Part shown: in pieces, positions 48,135 to 58,207 of the stretch
Layout: each line of letters begins with the position of its first letter
How positions within the stretch are numbered: the first letter of the stretch is position 1
Assembly: GCA_002102555.1 (NCBI GenBank)
Contig: MCFL01000042.1
Location: 124,001 to 188,000 of the forward strand
DNA: 64,000 bases
Reading direction: 5' to 3'
From: Catenaria anguillulae PL171
Taxonomy: Eukaryota > Blastocladiomycota > Blastocladiomycetes > Blastocladiales > Catenariaceae
The notes under the pieces: model-generated
What the model was told of the DNA's origin: nothing
Seen by the model: the letters and a program-made list of their open reading frames with translations, nothing else
Databases searched by the model: none
Position numbers and translations under genes: made by a program

Positions 48135-49605
48135 TTGCTGGGCTTCGGCCTTGGTTGGCGAGCGTGGCGTTGCTGCACCACGGCCCTGCCTGCGCTTCTT
48201 GCTGGGCGGCGGGAGAATTGCTCGTCAGCGGCATCCTGCTCGCGCGCTTGTTGCCAGCATTAGCCGACGCATTGTCGGCGATCCAGCCCTCAAGCACCAA
48301 CACGTCGGCGGGGCGAGCTGAGTTTGCTGCTGCGCCTTGCTGCTGATGGCCATGATCGGCCGTGCTACTTGTATGCCCGTTCTGCGCAGTGTACTTGTTG
48401 GTGTAGCCGCCACGGTAACCACCGCGATGCCCACCACGGTATCCGCCACCATGGGATGATGAGCCTGAATGGTTTTGCGAACCATCCTTGGCGCTCTGCG
48501 TCTGCGCACCATCCTTGTTGTCGGTCGGCGACTTGCTCGAGCTCGTGGTGCTCGACTTGGCATTGTTTTGCACTTTGGGATAGAACCCGATTGGTGTGCC
48601 AATGAGGTGGCGGAACATGGAAGGTTCGATGCGCGGGAATACGCGGTTGTTGAGTTCGCGGAGCACAGTGCGGATGTCCGTCGAGGTGTTGTCGGCCGCC
48701 TCAAACCAAGTGGTCTTGACCTCGGTCGGCCAGATCGAGGCAATGACGCCAATGACGATATTCTTGACAATGGGCGAGCGCCAAAGGGGGTTGTCCTCGG
48801 GATGCGTGCCTCGGGCAAGTACACGAGCAATGCCAGTGAAACAGCGATGATGTAGTCGGCGACCGTTTTGCCCTCCACCGGCAACACATCCTGGAACGCC
48901 ATCCGTTGCGCATGGCGCTTGGGCCAGTCGAGAGTGTCCAACAGGCGGCGGAACAGCTCGCCCTCATCCAAATCGTTCGGAAAACGTGAAATGTCGGCGC
49001 GGGCGCGCTCGGAGAAGTACCGAATGCTGCGCTTGAGATTGGCCACCATCGTGTCTTGGTGGTTACCCGCCCGCAAACGCAATTGTGCCACCAACTCGGC
49101 GACCGTCTCGGCTCGCTCAAAGGTCATGCGGGCGAGCGCCGAGGGAATCGATTGACCAGCTGGAATGTACACCAGCGGGTTGTTGGTTGCTTCTTTGTCG
49201 GCATCCTTGTTAGGCGGCGCAGCGAATGGGTCGCGGGCTTTGCCTTTGGCGGCGAGCTGCTCAAGGATCGGAGCGAGCTTGTCGAGGTACTTCTGGTAGC
49301 GCGAGACGCCTCGCTCCAAGGGTTTGATGCGGGCGTCCACATCGATCGTGGGGTCCGCCTCGTAGTCGCGCTCAAGTTGGTCTTGCTGCTCCTCTAGTTG
49401 CTGATTGCTGCCTGGCATAGTACTGCTTGGCCCGCAGCAGAACCGTTGAGTTGGGCGTCACCAGTTCGGTGTTGGTGAGTTTGATGGCTTGGCGCTCGAA
49501 GAAGCGCTCGCTGGCAGCGTCGCCCACCGATTGCAACCATTCAAGGATGGCGTGGGGCTCGAGGGCACCGATATTGTCGATTTGCTGATCCGTCAAGTCG
49601 GCCAT
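48109..49605 (-). pseudogene. Gypsy Gag
   Basis: The ATG at 49605 starts 'MADLTDQQIDNIGALEP'. After a slip near 49400 the capsid-like region (49400-48760) is helical and charged ('MVANLKRSIRYFSERARAD'). A second slip near 48720 leads to a Gly/Arg/Tyr-rich basic region with repeated 'GGYRGG' (about 48450-48380). No CCHC knuckle was seen, so nucleic-acid binding may rest on the RGG-like tract. Confidence 0.7.
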
Positions 49606-49771
49606 TGTTGTTGAAAGTGCGACGTTGAGCGAGACGAAAGTGTGGTTGGATTTGTGGCCGATGGAATGAGTCGGCAATGAGTGGAGCTAAGCGACGATGG
49701 ATGGGGCTAAGCGACGACGGCCAGGTTGTTGTGTGCTGGGAACTTCTGTTGGCAGAACTTGATGAAAAAAA

Positions 49772-49981
49772 TGTTGGCGTGCTTGCATAGGTAAGACTAG
49801 AAGGTCATCAAGCACCGGTAGTATATACTAAACGACCCAGAATTATCTGAAGAGCTAACCATGGGTTCGTGCCCAACTGCTGGGTCACGGATCACAAACA
49901 CAAACACACAACAACTCAATAACTCATCACATGCACACACGTGAACGGCATACACATACACTCTCCTACACAACCCCAACA
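49772..49981 (-). repeat. Gypsy 5' LTR
   Basis: 210 bp, upstream LTR for the minus-strand element. I could not match the following bases to a tRNA 3' end, so the priming mode is unknown. Confidence 0.93.
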
Positions 49982-50678
49982 AGCAGTGGGCAGGAGCTTC
50001 TCCGCCAAGCGAGCAGCAATGGCAGCCGGAACGATGCCAGCAGGGGCGTCGTACAAGTAAATAGCCGAGACCTGGGTGATCAGGGCAGCAGTAGGCGGGG
50101 TGTACATTTCGAGGATGGTGGTGACACCCTCGGATCCATGCAGCGGGCGGGCGTGTTGGACCGCGTCGTCACGGCCCTCACCAGTGTAAAACTCGATCAC
50201 AATGGATTCGAGATCCGGTTGACGTACCCCCTCAGCAAAAACCTGAGGGATGCTAAAGTTACAAGCGGACTTTTTGAAAGCCCCAGTATGGTACTGGAAG
50301 CGAGCGGTGTTCAGCTTTTCGGCGCGGGACGTACCAGGCATGTTGGCCAGGAGGCAGGAAGCAAAGAAACGTTGGTTAGCGGTAGGGCGGGTCGGAGTCG
50401 GGACGTCTTCGTCCATCTTGTCGTCGTTGCTGGCCGGAGCGGCAAAGCGGAGGAGAGCAGGGCGGGGGGCGGCAGAGCGGGCGGGGGCAGTGACAAAATC
50501 AGCGGTGTTGGCCTGTTGATCAGGCGGGGGGCGAGGCGGATCACCCATTGTTTGGGTGGCGGATGGGTCGGTCATGGCCGAAAATCGTCCGTTTGACTTG
50601 ATATTTTGACAGGGTAGGTAAGTTGGGGCGCTGATTCAATTGCGCAGGGTTTCGTAGCGATATTGTCACTATTGCCTG
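49982..50678 (-). mobile_element. LINE-F, 5' UTR and ORF1 N-terminus of the LINE-G family
   Basis: The 5' end at 50678 and the leader match LINE-G (56120 onwards). ORF1 starts at 50575 ('MTDPSATQTMGDPP') and is nearly identical to LINE-G ORF1 for about 190 residues. It is then cut at 49982 by the Gypsy LTR. Confidence 0.88.
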
Positions 50679-50687
50679 TATGTAGCT

Positions 50688-51176
50688 CCAAGGGTCTTTA
50701 ACTTTTTCAGGTAATGTATTGTAGTGACTTAACACAAGCATGAGGGGAGCCGCTGGCGTCATTTCGACCAACCCCCAACATACAGACCAGGGACAATATC
50801 CACACACACAAGCCAGAGTTGAACGTATACACACGAAATGGCAGCTGGACTTACTTGAACTTGATAGGCTTGGCACCAGTCCAACACATGTCAACCACCT
50901 TCTCCTTGGAACACGCGGATCCGGCGGCTTGGGTTCGATTCTTGGACAACTCGATTGGGCGGGATCCACCCTGGACGGCTTGGACCCAATCGACCGATGG
51001 GTGGCTTGAGAAGGCAAACCAAACCGAAATCCTTACTCAAACTGTGGCCGAGGACTATGCACGAAACAGCATGCATACCTAAAGTGCTGCCCGCGGGGTT
51101 CGAACCTAAACCTTCGCAGTGGACACCCGGCGCCTCGACCACTGGGCCACGACAGCCCACCCAAGGGGCTTTAACT
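50688..51176 (-). mobile_element. tRNA-Ser-like SINE (copy 5) with near-perfect 16-bp target-site duplication
   Basis: CCAAGGGTCTTTAACT (50688-50703) and CCAAGGGGCTTTAACT (51161-51176) differ at one base. The body is in minus orientation, with box A as RC of 51139-51149 and box B near 51098-51108. It is more diverged than copies 1 and 2 and lacks a clean poly-A, so it is older. Confidence 0.82.
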
Positions 51177-51434
51177 GATGATGATTGTATTGAAGTCAGG
51201 ATATAAGAGCCAACGTTTAGGAACAAATAACACAACAAGCCAGGACCTATAGCCTTGCGTCCAACGCCAATACGGTGGTGCAGTTCGAGCCAGAGATGGT
51301 ATGCTGACCAGACACGCGGAAGGCATAGTTGTTGGACATTGCGTGGGAAGGCACCAGCTCAATACACCTCCTGAGCACGCTTGGCCTTGGATACACGCGG
51401 CCGCGCGGCTAGAGCGCATCGTCAATGCAAACGA

Positions 51435-54400
51435 TCACGCGAATGGAGGAGACACGCCGGACAACAGCAACCGCGAGGCTGCATCGTCAGCGGCGAGCCG
51501 CGTTTGGTCGTGACGACCGACGGGACAACGGAACTTGGCAATGGCGACGTCGCGCCAGCGGAGAGGAGGATCGTGGTTGGATTCGAGGTGATGAGAGTAC
51601 GGCGTCAAGCACGCCAAGCAGAAAACGGAGGGTAGAGGGAGGGGAGGGTCGAGAGGAGCTGGGAGAGAGGGCGGGAGGGTGGATACCATCTTGTACGGCA
51701 GGCTCTTGGGTTGTTCGGGCCACTGATCCAATGGCGGGAGAGGCGGGGCCGGGGAAACAAACGGCGGGGCGGGTGCCATGACCATGTCGGGTGGCTGGCG
51801 GAACCGGAACGTGGGCGTCGGGTGGTAGACGGGCACAAACCCATCGTACTTGGTGTGACGCTTGTGTGGTAGGCCAGCCACATTGGGCCGTGCACGCTCT
51901 TGCGGTGGGAGCAGACCAATGCGCACTGAACGAGCGATGCGCAGCTCCTCCTTGTTCTTGCGCGTGTTGGGGTCAGGGTAGAAGGCGTAGATGGCCGTAG
52001 TGTGTGCCTCCCAGACCTGCTCAAAGAGAATGGACGACACGCGCGAGAGGAGAAGACCAGCAACGCGCGACGCGGGGAGTTTGAGGCGCGGGCCAGAAGG
52101 ACAGAGTATGTCAACGGCGGCCATGGTCACGACGCACGCGGCGGCATGGCGGAGGGACGAGGTGGATGCAAACCAAAGGTCGACCAGTTGGTGTGCGAGC
52201 CGCTTGCGTGGGATCGGCGCAGTGGTGAGCGTGGAGAGAGCGGAAGAGACAGCAGCGACTGCAAGCGCGTGGGCAGCATCACGGTCAGCCTCGCCAGCGG
52301 GGCACTCGAGCCAGTGTACTTGGTCGTCCTCGTACGCGGCGTCGGGGAGCGGGCAGCGTGGGCACCATGGGCCTTGATGGTACTTGTCGCACCAGCACGT
52401 GAAATTGAGCAGACGCGTCGGGAGGTTGCCTGTGAGGGTTTTCACCTGGCGCGCGAGGCCCGTGTTGGAAGCAGACGACGAGTGCAAGTCGCCGGCGCGG
52501 TGACTGTCGTGTAGTGCGCACTCGGTGGCAGCAGGTTGGGCATTAGGCCAGTCGATGTAGGGTGCTGATTGGGTGAGTTGAGCGTGGGCACGAATGTGCA
52601 AGAGCGTGGTGATGAATTGGCGCGGGTCATTGCTGACGTTGCGGCAGTCGAGGCATGGGTGTGGCGGGACAGTCGTGACCGAGTCGGGGTGCTCGTCTGA
52701 GTTCGGGTGGGGCGGAGGAGGAACAAAGTATGCCTGGGGCGGTGGCGGAGGAGGAGGAGGGGGAGGCGGGGGAGGAGCAGGCACTGGGAAGATGGGACCG
52801 AGAATGATGGTATCATTTTTCTTTTTTCGTGATCTTTTTTGTTTTTGTTTTCTTTTTGCGAGCTATTTTGAAACGGGGACAGAGATGAAGATGAAGATGA
52901 AGATGAAGATGATGACGAAGACGTAGATGTTGATGTAGATGTAGATGTAGAAGAACTTGAAGATAGAGACAGAGAAGGAGCCACACAGCGACGGGGCGGA
53001 ACAGTTGGGCAGAAACGGGCGACCTGGTGGAGTTGACCGTCAACGATGACAACAGGAGGGGTGGAAGAGCGGACGAGGATGTCGAGGGCAGACTTGTGCG
53101 AGCCAAAGGCCAGTGAGAAGGGCAAGTCAGAGAATGCGAGAAGGTGGGGCGAGAGAAAGGAGGGCTTGAGGTCGTTGGCTGCTGACTTGGCAAGCGAGTC
53201 GGCTGTGTCGTTGTGGGCACGGTGGGGGTCGTCTGGATCATCGGAATGGCCCTTGACCCAGCTGATGGTGACTGTGAGACTGCGATGGGCAATCACAGCG
53301 CGAATGGCCGCCCACTCTTGACTGCAGGCGACTCGGACACGACGGCTGGGGAGCGGGGGTGGCTTGTTGGGCTGCTGAACTTGACGATAGAATTGCCCGA
53401 TGGCTGCCTTCGAGTCGGTAAAGATATGTAGAGAGGACGAGACGGGAATGGAAGAAAGAGCGAGGAGGATTGCCCACACTTCGGAGCGTGTTGAAGAGTG
53501 TTCGCCCGGGGGCAAACGGACGCGACAGGAGAAACCTAGCTCGGGAAAGTAGGCAGATGCACCAGCGGCGCGGTCGGAAAGTGGGGTATCGATCGAGAAA
53601 GGGGGTCGTCAGGGTTGAAGAGCGAACCGTCCGTGTATGCAATGAGCGGTCGCGGCCGGCCGGTGGCGAGAAAGTCAGGGACAAGATCAAAAGGGCACTC
53701 AACAACCTCGCAGAGGTTGACGGTGGGGGAGACGAAAGGAAAACGCGAGAAGAGAAAGCAACAACAGCAGCAATGTCCTGCGCCTCCTCATCGAAAAGTG
53801 AAGCGGGGGAAGAGAAAAAGAATCGAGGGATGGGAGAGCTGGTGGTTTGAGAAGAAACGAAGGAGAGAGAGCGTGATTGGTCGGGGTATATGGTTGAGGA
53901 AACGAGGCAAGATTGAATGTAGACGGCAAACGGAAGAGGGCATCGACAACGAACGCTGCAACATCGTTTTGGACTCCGCCGGCCGTGCCGACATTGAGGA
54001 CTTTGGTGACGGCCGCATGGACTTGGGGCTTGCCAAATGAGCGGTAGTCGGCAGGCACGGCGGCGTGATGGAGCAAGTCGTGCATGTACTTGAGCTTGTG
54101 GTTGCGAAAGTACTGGACCGACGCCGAGTACGTGTCTATAGGAAGCATGGACATGAGGGGAAACAATTGCCCGCCCCAAGGGTCGTCGGCGGGAGGGACG
54201 GAAAAGGGAGTATACGGGAGAAAAAAGACACCAGCGGAATCTGAGATGGAAATACAGCGTGCGTGCATGAGAGAGAGTAGGTTGCCAAACCAGCAGCGAC
54301 TGCGAGCAACTGTGACAGGCAGCGGGTGGGACAGGGGACAGAAGGGAAGGGCAAGGTTGTGTTGGAGGAGGCAGAGCGATGCCTTGATGGCGATGCTGCG

Positions 54401-55889
54401 TGGTGGGTATCGTTGAGCGCGGTGAGAATGTCGGTGAGGCGGGCAGCAAGGACAAGGTCGGGAAAGGAGAGCAGGCCGACTGTTGACTTGTGGTGCAGAG
54501 AGGCGGTGGGTGATTGACGGGCAAGCCAAGCTTGCGCTTGACGAGACCCGTGGCCATGGCATTGCACAAGTTGAGCGTTGTGGGCGTCGGTACAAAACCA
54601 AGCGTCCGGTACAGGGCGCTAGGGAAAACAACGACGTTAAGAAGCCACACTGCCATCTTACCCGTCACTGCCTTGCGTCTCAGCAGCGGAATGCACCGCC
54701 GAAACACATCCAACATGGACTTGCGAGCGCTGGTACCGCGGAAACGGTGGTCCACCCAAATGCCCAGATACCGAAACGAGGTCATGTCATTCACCCGCGG
54801 AATGTCTTGACCATGAATGGTAAACGGGTCGCTCTCGTCCTTGTCCGCCCCGTGCAAAATCCAAACCGCCCCTTCTTTGGGTTGGATTGGACGTTGGTCA
54901 TGTCGTTGAATTGCTCAACACGTCGCAATATTCGGTCCATGTCGGCACGCGTGGTGGCGAGGAAGACGGCGTCGTCAACAAACGCCATGCCGGCCAGGCG
55001 GATCCGACCGAGGAGCTTGCCCGTGTCCTTTTGCTTGCGTGGGTCGCCTACAGAGACGAGGTTGGTTCGGGCCGTGATCGTAACTCCGAGTATGAGGGGT
55101 CAGTGTTCACCGCCGACAAGAGCACATCGTAGAAAATGGCCCACATCAGCGGCGATTCAACGGCGCCTTGCGGCACACCTCGCTCAATCGGTACGGGATC
55201 AGAAAGACCGTACGACGTAATCACTCGCGCGACCCGGCCTGCCAAGTATCCATCGCAATAGAACGACACAAACGATTCGGGCATGTTGATGCGTTGGAGA
55301 GCAAGTCGCAGTGCCTCGTGCGGAACTGAATCAAAGGCCTTGGACTTGTCCTCGAAAAAGCGAAGAGCTGGCCCTTGCCAGTGGCATGGCCTGGAACGTA
55401 ACCTTGCGCCCACTGCTGTTCAAAGGCAGCGTGCAGGATGGAAATTGGGGTTGATGCGTCAGTCCCCGGCAAGGTGGAGTGACAGGCACCCTCCAACACT
55501 GGATATGAAAGCATGACCTTGTATATACGAGTCAACAGCACTTTCATAAGAAGTTTGCTGGCACACTCGAGCAACGTAATCGGCCGCATCCCCTCCGTCA
55601 ACCCAACAAAGCCCTCCTCGGACTTGGGCAACAGGTAGATCGAGCCTCTTTCCACGCCTCCGGTACCCGTTCCTGCTCCAAGCACGCAGTACACAAAGCG
55701 GCAAGCGCCTCAAGACACTCTGGGCCCGATTCGCGGATCATGCGCATCGTGATTTGACTCGCGCCAGGTGCTTTGTCGACGCCCACCGAGCTCAGCGCGC
55801 CCGCAATTCCTCGACCGTGACAGCGACCATGACACCCGCCCACGCCTCGGGCGGAATCTTGTCGTGCGACTTTTTCGACCACGCCTTGG
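51435..55889 (-). pseudogene. LINE-H ORF2 remnant: RT, RNase H, zinc-binding C-terminus
   Basis: The RT (55889-54800) has 'SVGVDKAPGASQITM', 'RPITLLECASKLL', 'DKSKAFDSVPHEAL', 'GVPQGAVESPLMW' and 'FVDDAVFLATTRADM'. RNase H (about 53680-53100) has 'HIFTDSKAAIGQF' and 'ISWVKGHSDDPDDP'. The C-terminal zinc block (about 52420-52300) reads 'CWCDKYHQGPWCPRCP' with 'VHWLECPAG'. It stops at 51435. At least five frame breaks are present. Low-complexity Pro, Asp/Glu and Thr-rich stretches in the linker come from GGA and GAT repeats. Confidence 0.8.
52741..52965. repeat. GGA-rich and GAT/GAA-rich simple repeats inside LINE-H
   Basis: A G/GGA-rich run (52741-52785) gives a poly-Pro stretch on the minus strand. 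A GATGAA/GATGTA run (about 52884-52955) gives a Ser/Thr/His-rich stretch. Both lie between the RNase H and zinc-binding parts of ORF2. Confidence 0.85.
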
Positions 55890-55896
55890 ACCACTG

Positions 55897-56097
55897 AGTT
55901 AAAGCCCCCTTGTATGCCCAACAACATCCTTCCGCGCGATTGGTCAGCACACCACTTTTGGCTCGATCTGAACCTCCGTATTGGCGTTGGGTGCATACAG
56001 TGTTTGGTCCTGATTTGTTGTTGTAATTTTTTCTCGCACGTGAGTCTGAATTCCTCAATTTCAATACAATACCGATAAAGTTAAAGCCCCCTTGTAA
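55897..56097 (+). mobile_element. 165-bp LINE 3' stub with 18-bp target-site duplication
   Basis: AGTTAAAGCCCCCTTGTA is duplicated at 55897-55914 and 56080-56097. The 165 bp between end TTCAATACAATACCGATAA, which resembles the LINE-H 3' end (TTCAATACAATCATCATCA). It is best read as a severely 5'-truncated LINE copy in plus orientation. Confidence 0.8.
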
Positions 56098-56221
56098 CGG
56101 AGACAACAAAACCCCGCTTCAGGCAATAGTGACAATATCGCAACGAAACCTGCGCAATCGAATCAGCGCCCCAACTTACCTACCCTGTCAAAATATCAAG
56201 TCAAACGGACGATTTTCGGCC

Positions 56222-58207
56222 ATGACCGACCCGTCCGCCACCCAAACAATGGGTGATCCGCCTCGCCCCCCGCCTGATCAACAGGCCAACACCGCCGATT
56301 TTGTCACTGCCCCTGCCCGCTCCGCCGCCCCCCGCCCCGCTCCCCTCCGCTTTGCCGCTCCGGCCGACGACGACGACAAGATGGACGAAGACGTCCCGAC
56401 TCCGACCCGCCCTACCGCTAACCAACGTTTCTTTGCTTCCTGCCTCCTGGCCAACATGCCTGGTACGTCCCGCGCTGAAAAGCTGAACACCGCTCGCTTC
56501 CAGTACCATACTGGGGCTTTCGAAAAGTCCGCTTGTAACTTTAACATCCCTCGGGTTTTTGCTGAGGGGGTACGTCAACCGGATCTCGAACGCATTGTGA
56601 TCGAGTTCTACACGGGTGAGGGCCGTGACGACGCGGTCCAACATGCCCGCCCGCTTCATGGATCCGAGGGTGTCACCACCATCCTCGACATGTACACCCC
56701 GCCTGCTGCTGCCCCGATCACCCAGGTCTCGGCTTTTTACTTGTACGACGCACCTGTCGGCATCGTCCCTGCCGCCATCGCTGCCCGTTTGGCTGAGAAG
56801 CTCCCGCCCACTGCTCGCGTCAAGGTGTTCGCACCGGACGTCTACGACCGCTTCTACGGGGTGTGGAGGGCTGAGATCATCTCGCCCGACCACGCCGCAA
56901 TCTCGTCTCGCTTGCTTTGCCTTGGCAGCATCACTGTCGCTGACCACCTGCTCCGGATCACGGACTCGTTCCACGCTGCCCGCAACTGCCGCCGCACAGA
57001 CCGTGACACCATGCTTCACCTGTACGGTATCCCTGCTGGTGCCACTGCCATTCTGATTGGCAAGGCGCTTCAGAATGCTGGTCTCTCCGCGTCCGCTTGG
57101 CGCATTGAGTTGAACAAGGACGGCAAGAAACTGTCACGCGCAGTGGTCGTTTTTCCGTCTGCTGACGCTGCCGAAGCAGCCGCGCATGTCAAGGTTAGGT
57201 ACACTTGGCATGACCTTGATGTCGCGCTTGTGTGGGCTCCGGCCAGCACCCCTCTGTGTTTCGCCTGCCACAAGAGTGGCCATGCCGCCGCAACCTGCCC
57301 CCGCAGCCGCTCACTCCGTGCAGCTCAACAGTCCCGCAAGGCAATCCGCGATGCTGTCTCCTCTGCTCCCGCCCACACCTCCATCATTCCCATCCGCTCC
57401 CTTGCCCCCTCTCTTGTCCGCCCCGGCATGTCCTTCCGTGATGCTGCCTCTGCCTCCGACTCTGACTTCCCTGCTCTCAACGGCAAACGCCCTCCTGCCG
57501 TCAATGGCGCTACCAACCACGCTCCCATTATCAACCACCCCCTTCCTCCCCGTCCCGCCAATCCTCCGACCGATGAAATCGCCCTCGTCCACCAGAAGCT
57601 CGATGCACTCACCGCGCAGATGACGGCTCTTGAGAACCGCACAGCCCCACCTCCTGCCTCAGCTGCTCAACCTGCCGCAACTCTTGCTCCCGCCACGCTC
57701 TCAGCCATCCAAGAGCTTGTCACCAGCATCATCGCAACAGAGTTTGATACTTTCAGAAAGCAACAGACGGGGCTCATCCTCGCTGTTGCCGAGCTCCAGC
57801 GCGAGCGCGCGCGTGCACGGCAGATGGTGGAGAGTTTGGCTGTCTCGGAACCCGACGAGACCACTGAGAAGAGGACGACGCGTGGAGCAGTCAAACGCAC
57901 AAAGACTAACCCGAGCACGTCTTCGTCCCCAGGTTCAGTCTCCCTGACGCACGACCAGTTGGAGATCCTCTCGCGTCGCACGACCATGGCAACCTGGAAA
58001 AGCCAGTCCGAGTTCCTCGAGCAGGTGAAGAGCAGCTTGCAGTCGAGCCTACAAAACTCGATGGAGATGATCGGTGCAAGCCTGAGCCGTGCGCTCAATG
58101 TCCCTGTGACTGTCCCGCCGCTCCAGCTCGCACCGCCGGACTTTGTCCCACACCCGGTTTTGGAGACGGTTACCGACTCTGTCCCTTCTGAGCCTTCCGT
58201 CCAATGA
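56222..58207 (+). CDS. LINE-G ORF1, gag-like RNA-binding protein
   Basis: 661 intact codons start at ATG 56222; an in-frame open stretch upstream (from 56129) is leader. The first 80 residues are Pro/Ala-rich and disordered. A folded region follows (about 90-330), which includes a possible RRM-like segment ('AVVVFPSADAAEAAAHVKV'). Next is a zinc knuckle 'CFACHKSGHAAATC' (CX2CX4HX4C, about residue 345). The C-terminal half is Ser/Pro/Ala-rich with helical stretches ('MVESLAVSEPDETTEK'). In this element class ORF1 binds the RNA in the ribonucleoprotein. The stop TGA (58205-58207) overlaps the ORF2 ATG (58204-58206). LINE-F encodes the same N-terminus. Confidence 0.88.
   Translation: MTDPSATQTMGDPPRPPPDQQANTADFVTAPARSAAPRPAPLRFAAPADDDDKMDEDVPTPTRPTANQRFFASCLLANMPGTSRAEKLNTARFQYHTGAFEKSACNFNIPRVFAEGVRQPDLERIVIEFYTGEGRDDAVQHARPLHGSEGVTTILDMYTPPAAAPITQVSAFYLYDAPVGIVPAAIAARLAEKLPPTARVKVFAPDVYDRFYGVWRAEIISPDHAAISSRLLCLGSITVADHLLRITDSFHAARNCRRTDRDTMLHLYGIPAGATAILIGKALQNAGLSASAWRIELNKDGKKLSRAVVVFPSADAAEAAAHVKVRYTWHDLDVALVWAPASTPLCFACHKSGHAAATCPRSRSLRAAQQSRKAIRDAVSSAPAHTSIIPIRSLAPSLVRPGMSFRDAASASDSDFPALNGKRPPAVNGATNHAPIINHPLPPRPANPPTDEIALVHQKLDALTAQMTALENRTAPPPASAAQPAATLAPATLSAIQELVTSIIATEFDTFRKQQTGLILAVAELQRERARARQMVESLAVSEPDETTEKRTTRGAVKRTKTNPSTSSSPGSVSLTHDQLEILSRRTTMATWKSQSEFLEQVKSSLQSSLQNSMEMIGASLSRALNVPVTVPPLQLAPPDFVPHPVLETVTDSVPSEPSVQ

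Larger units (their letters stand above)
43113..49981 (-). mobile_element. Ty3/Gypsy LTR retrotransposon with chromodomain (chromovirus), 6.9 kb
   Basis: LTRs of 213 bp (43113-43325) and 210 bp (49772-49981) begin TGTTGG and end CCAACA. They differ by three substitutions and one 3-bp indel. The minus strand encodes gag, protease, reverse transcriptase, RNase H, integrase and a C-terminal chromodomain. The flanking bases (GCGGC left, AGCAG right) do not form a duplication, and the flanks belong to different LINEs. Confidence 0.92.
51177..55889 (-). mobile_element. LINE-H, 5'-truncated copy of the LINE-G family
   Basis: The minus-strand copy is co-linear with LINE-G from the codons for 'AKAWSKKSHDKIPPEAW' (55889) to the 3' end at about 51177. 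The 3' end reads TTCAATACAATCATCATCA, without poly-A. Truncation at the 5' side is typical of incomplete reverse transcription. Confidence 0.85.

Noticed and set aside
53238..54857. Novel large minus-strand gene
   Set aside because: It is LINE-H ORF2 with frame slips; the same sequence occurs in LINE-G on the plus strand.
56201..57019. Antisense protein-coding gene opposite LINE-G ORF1
   Set aside because: It is a GC-driven shadow frame of a confirmed ORF1 with a zinc knuckle; the LINE-F copy shows the same sense reading.
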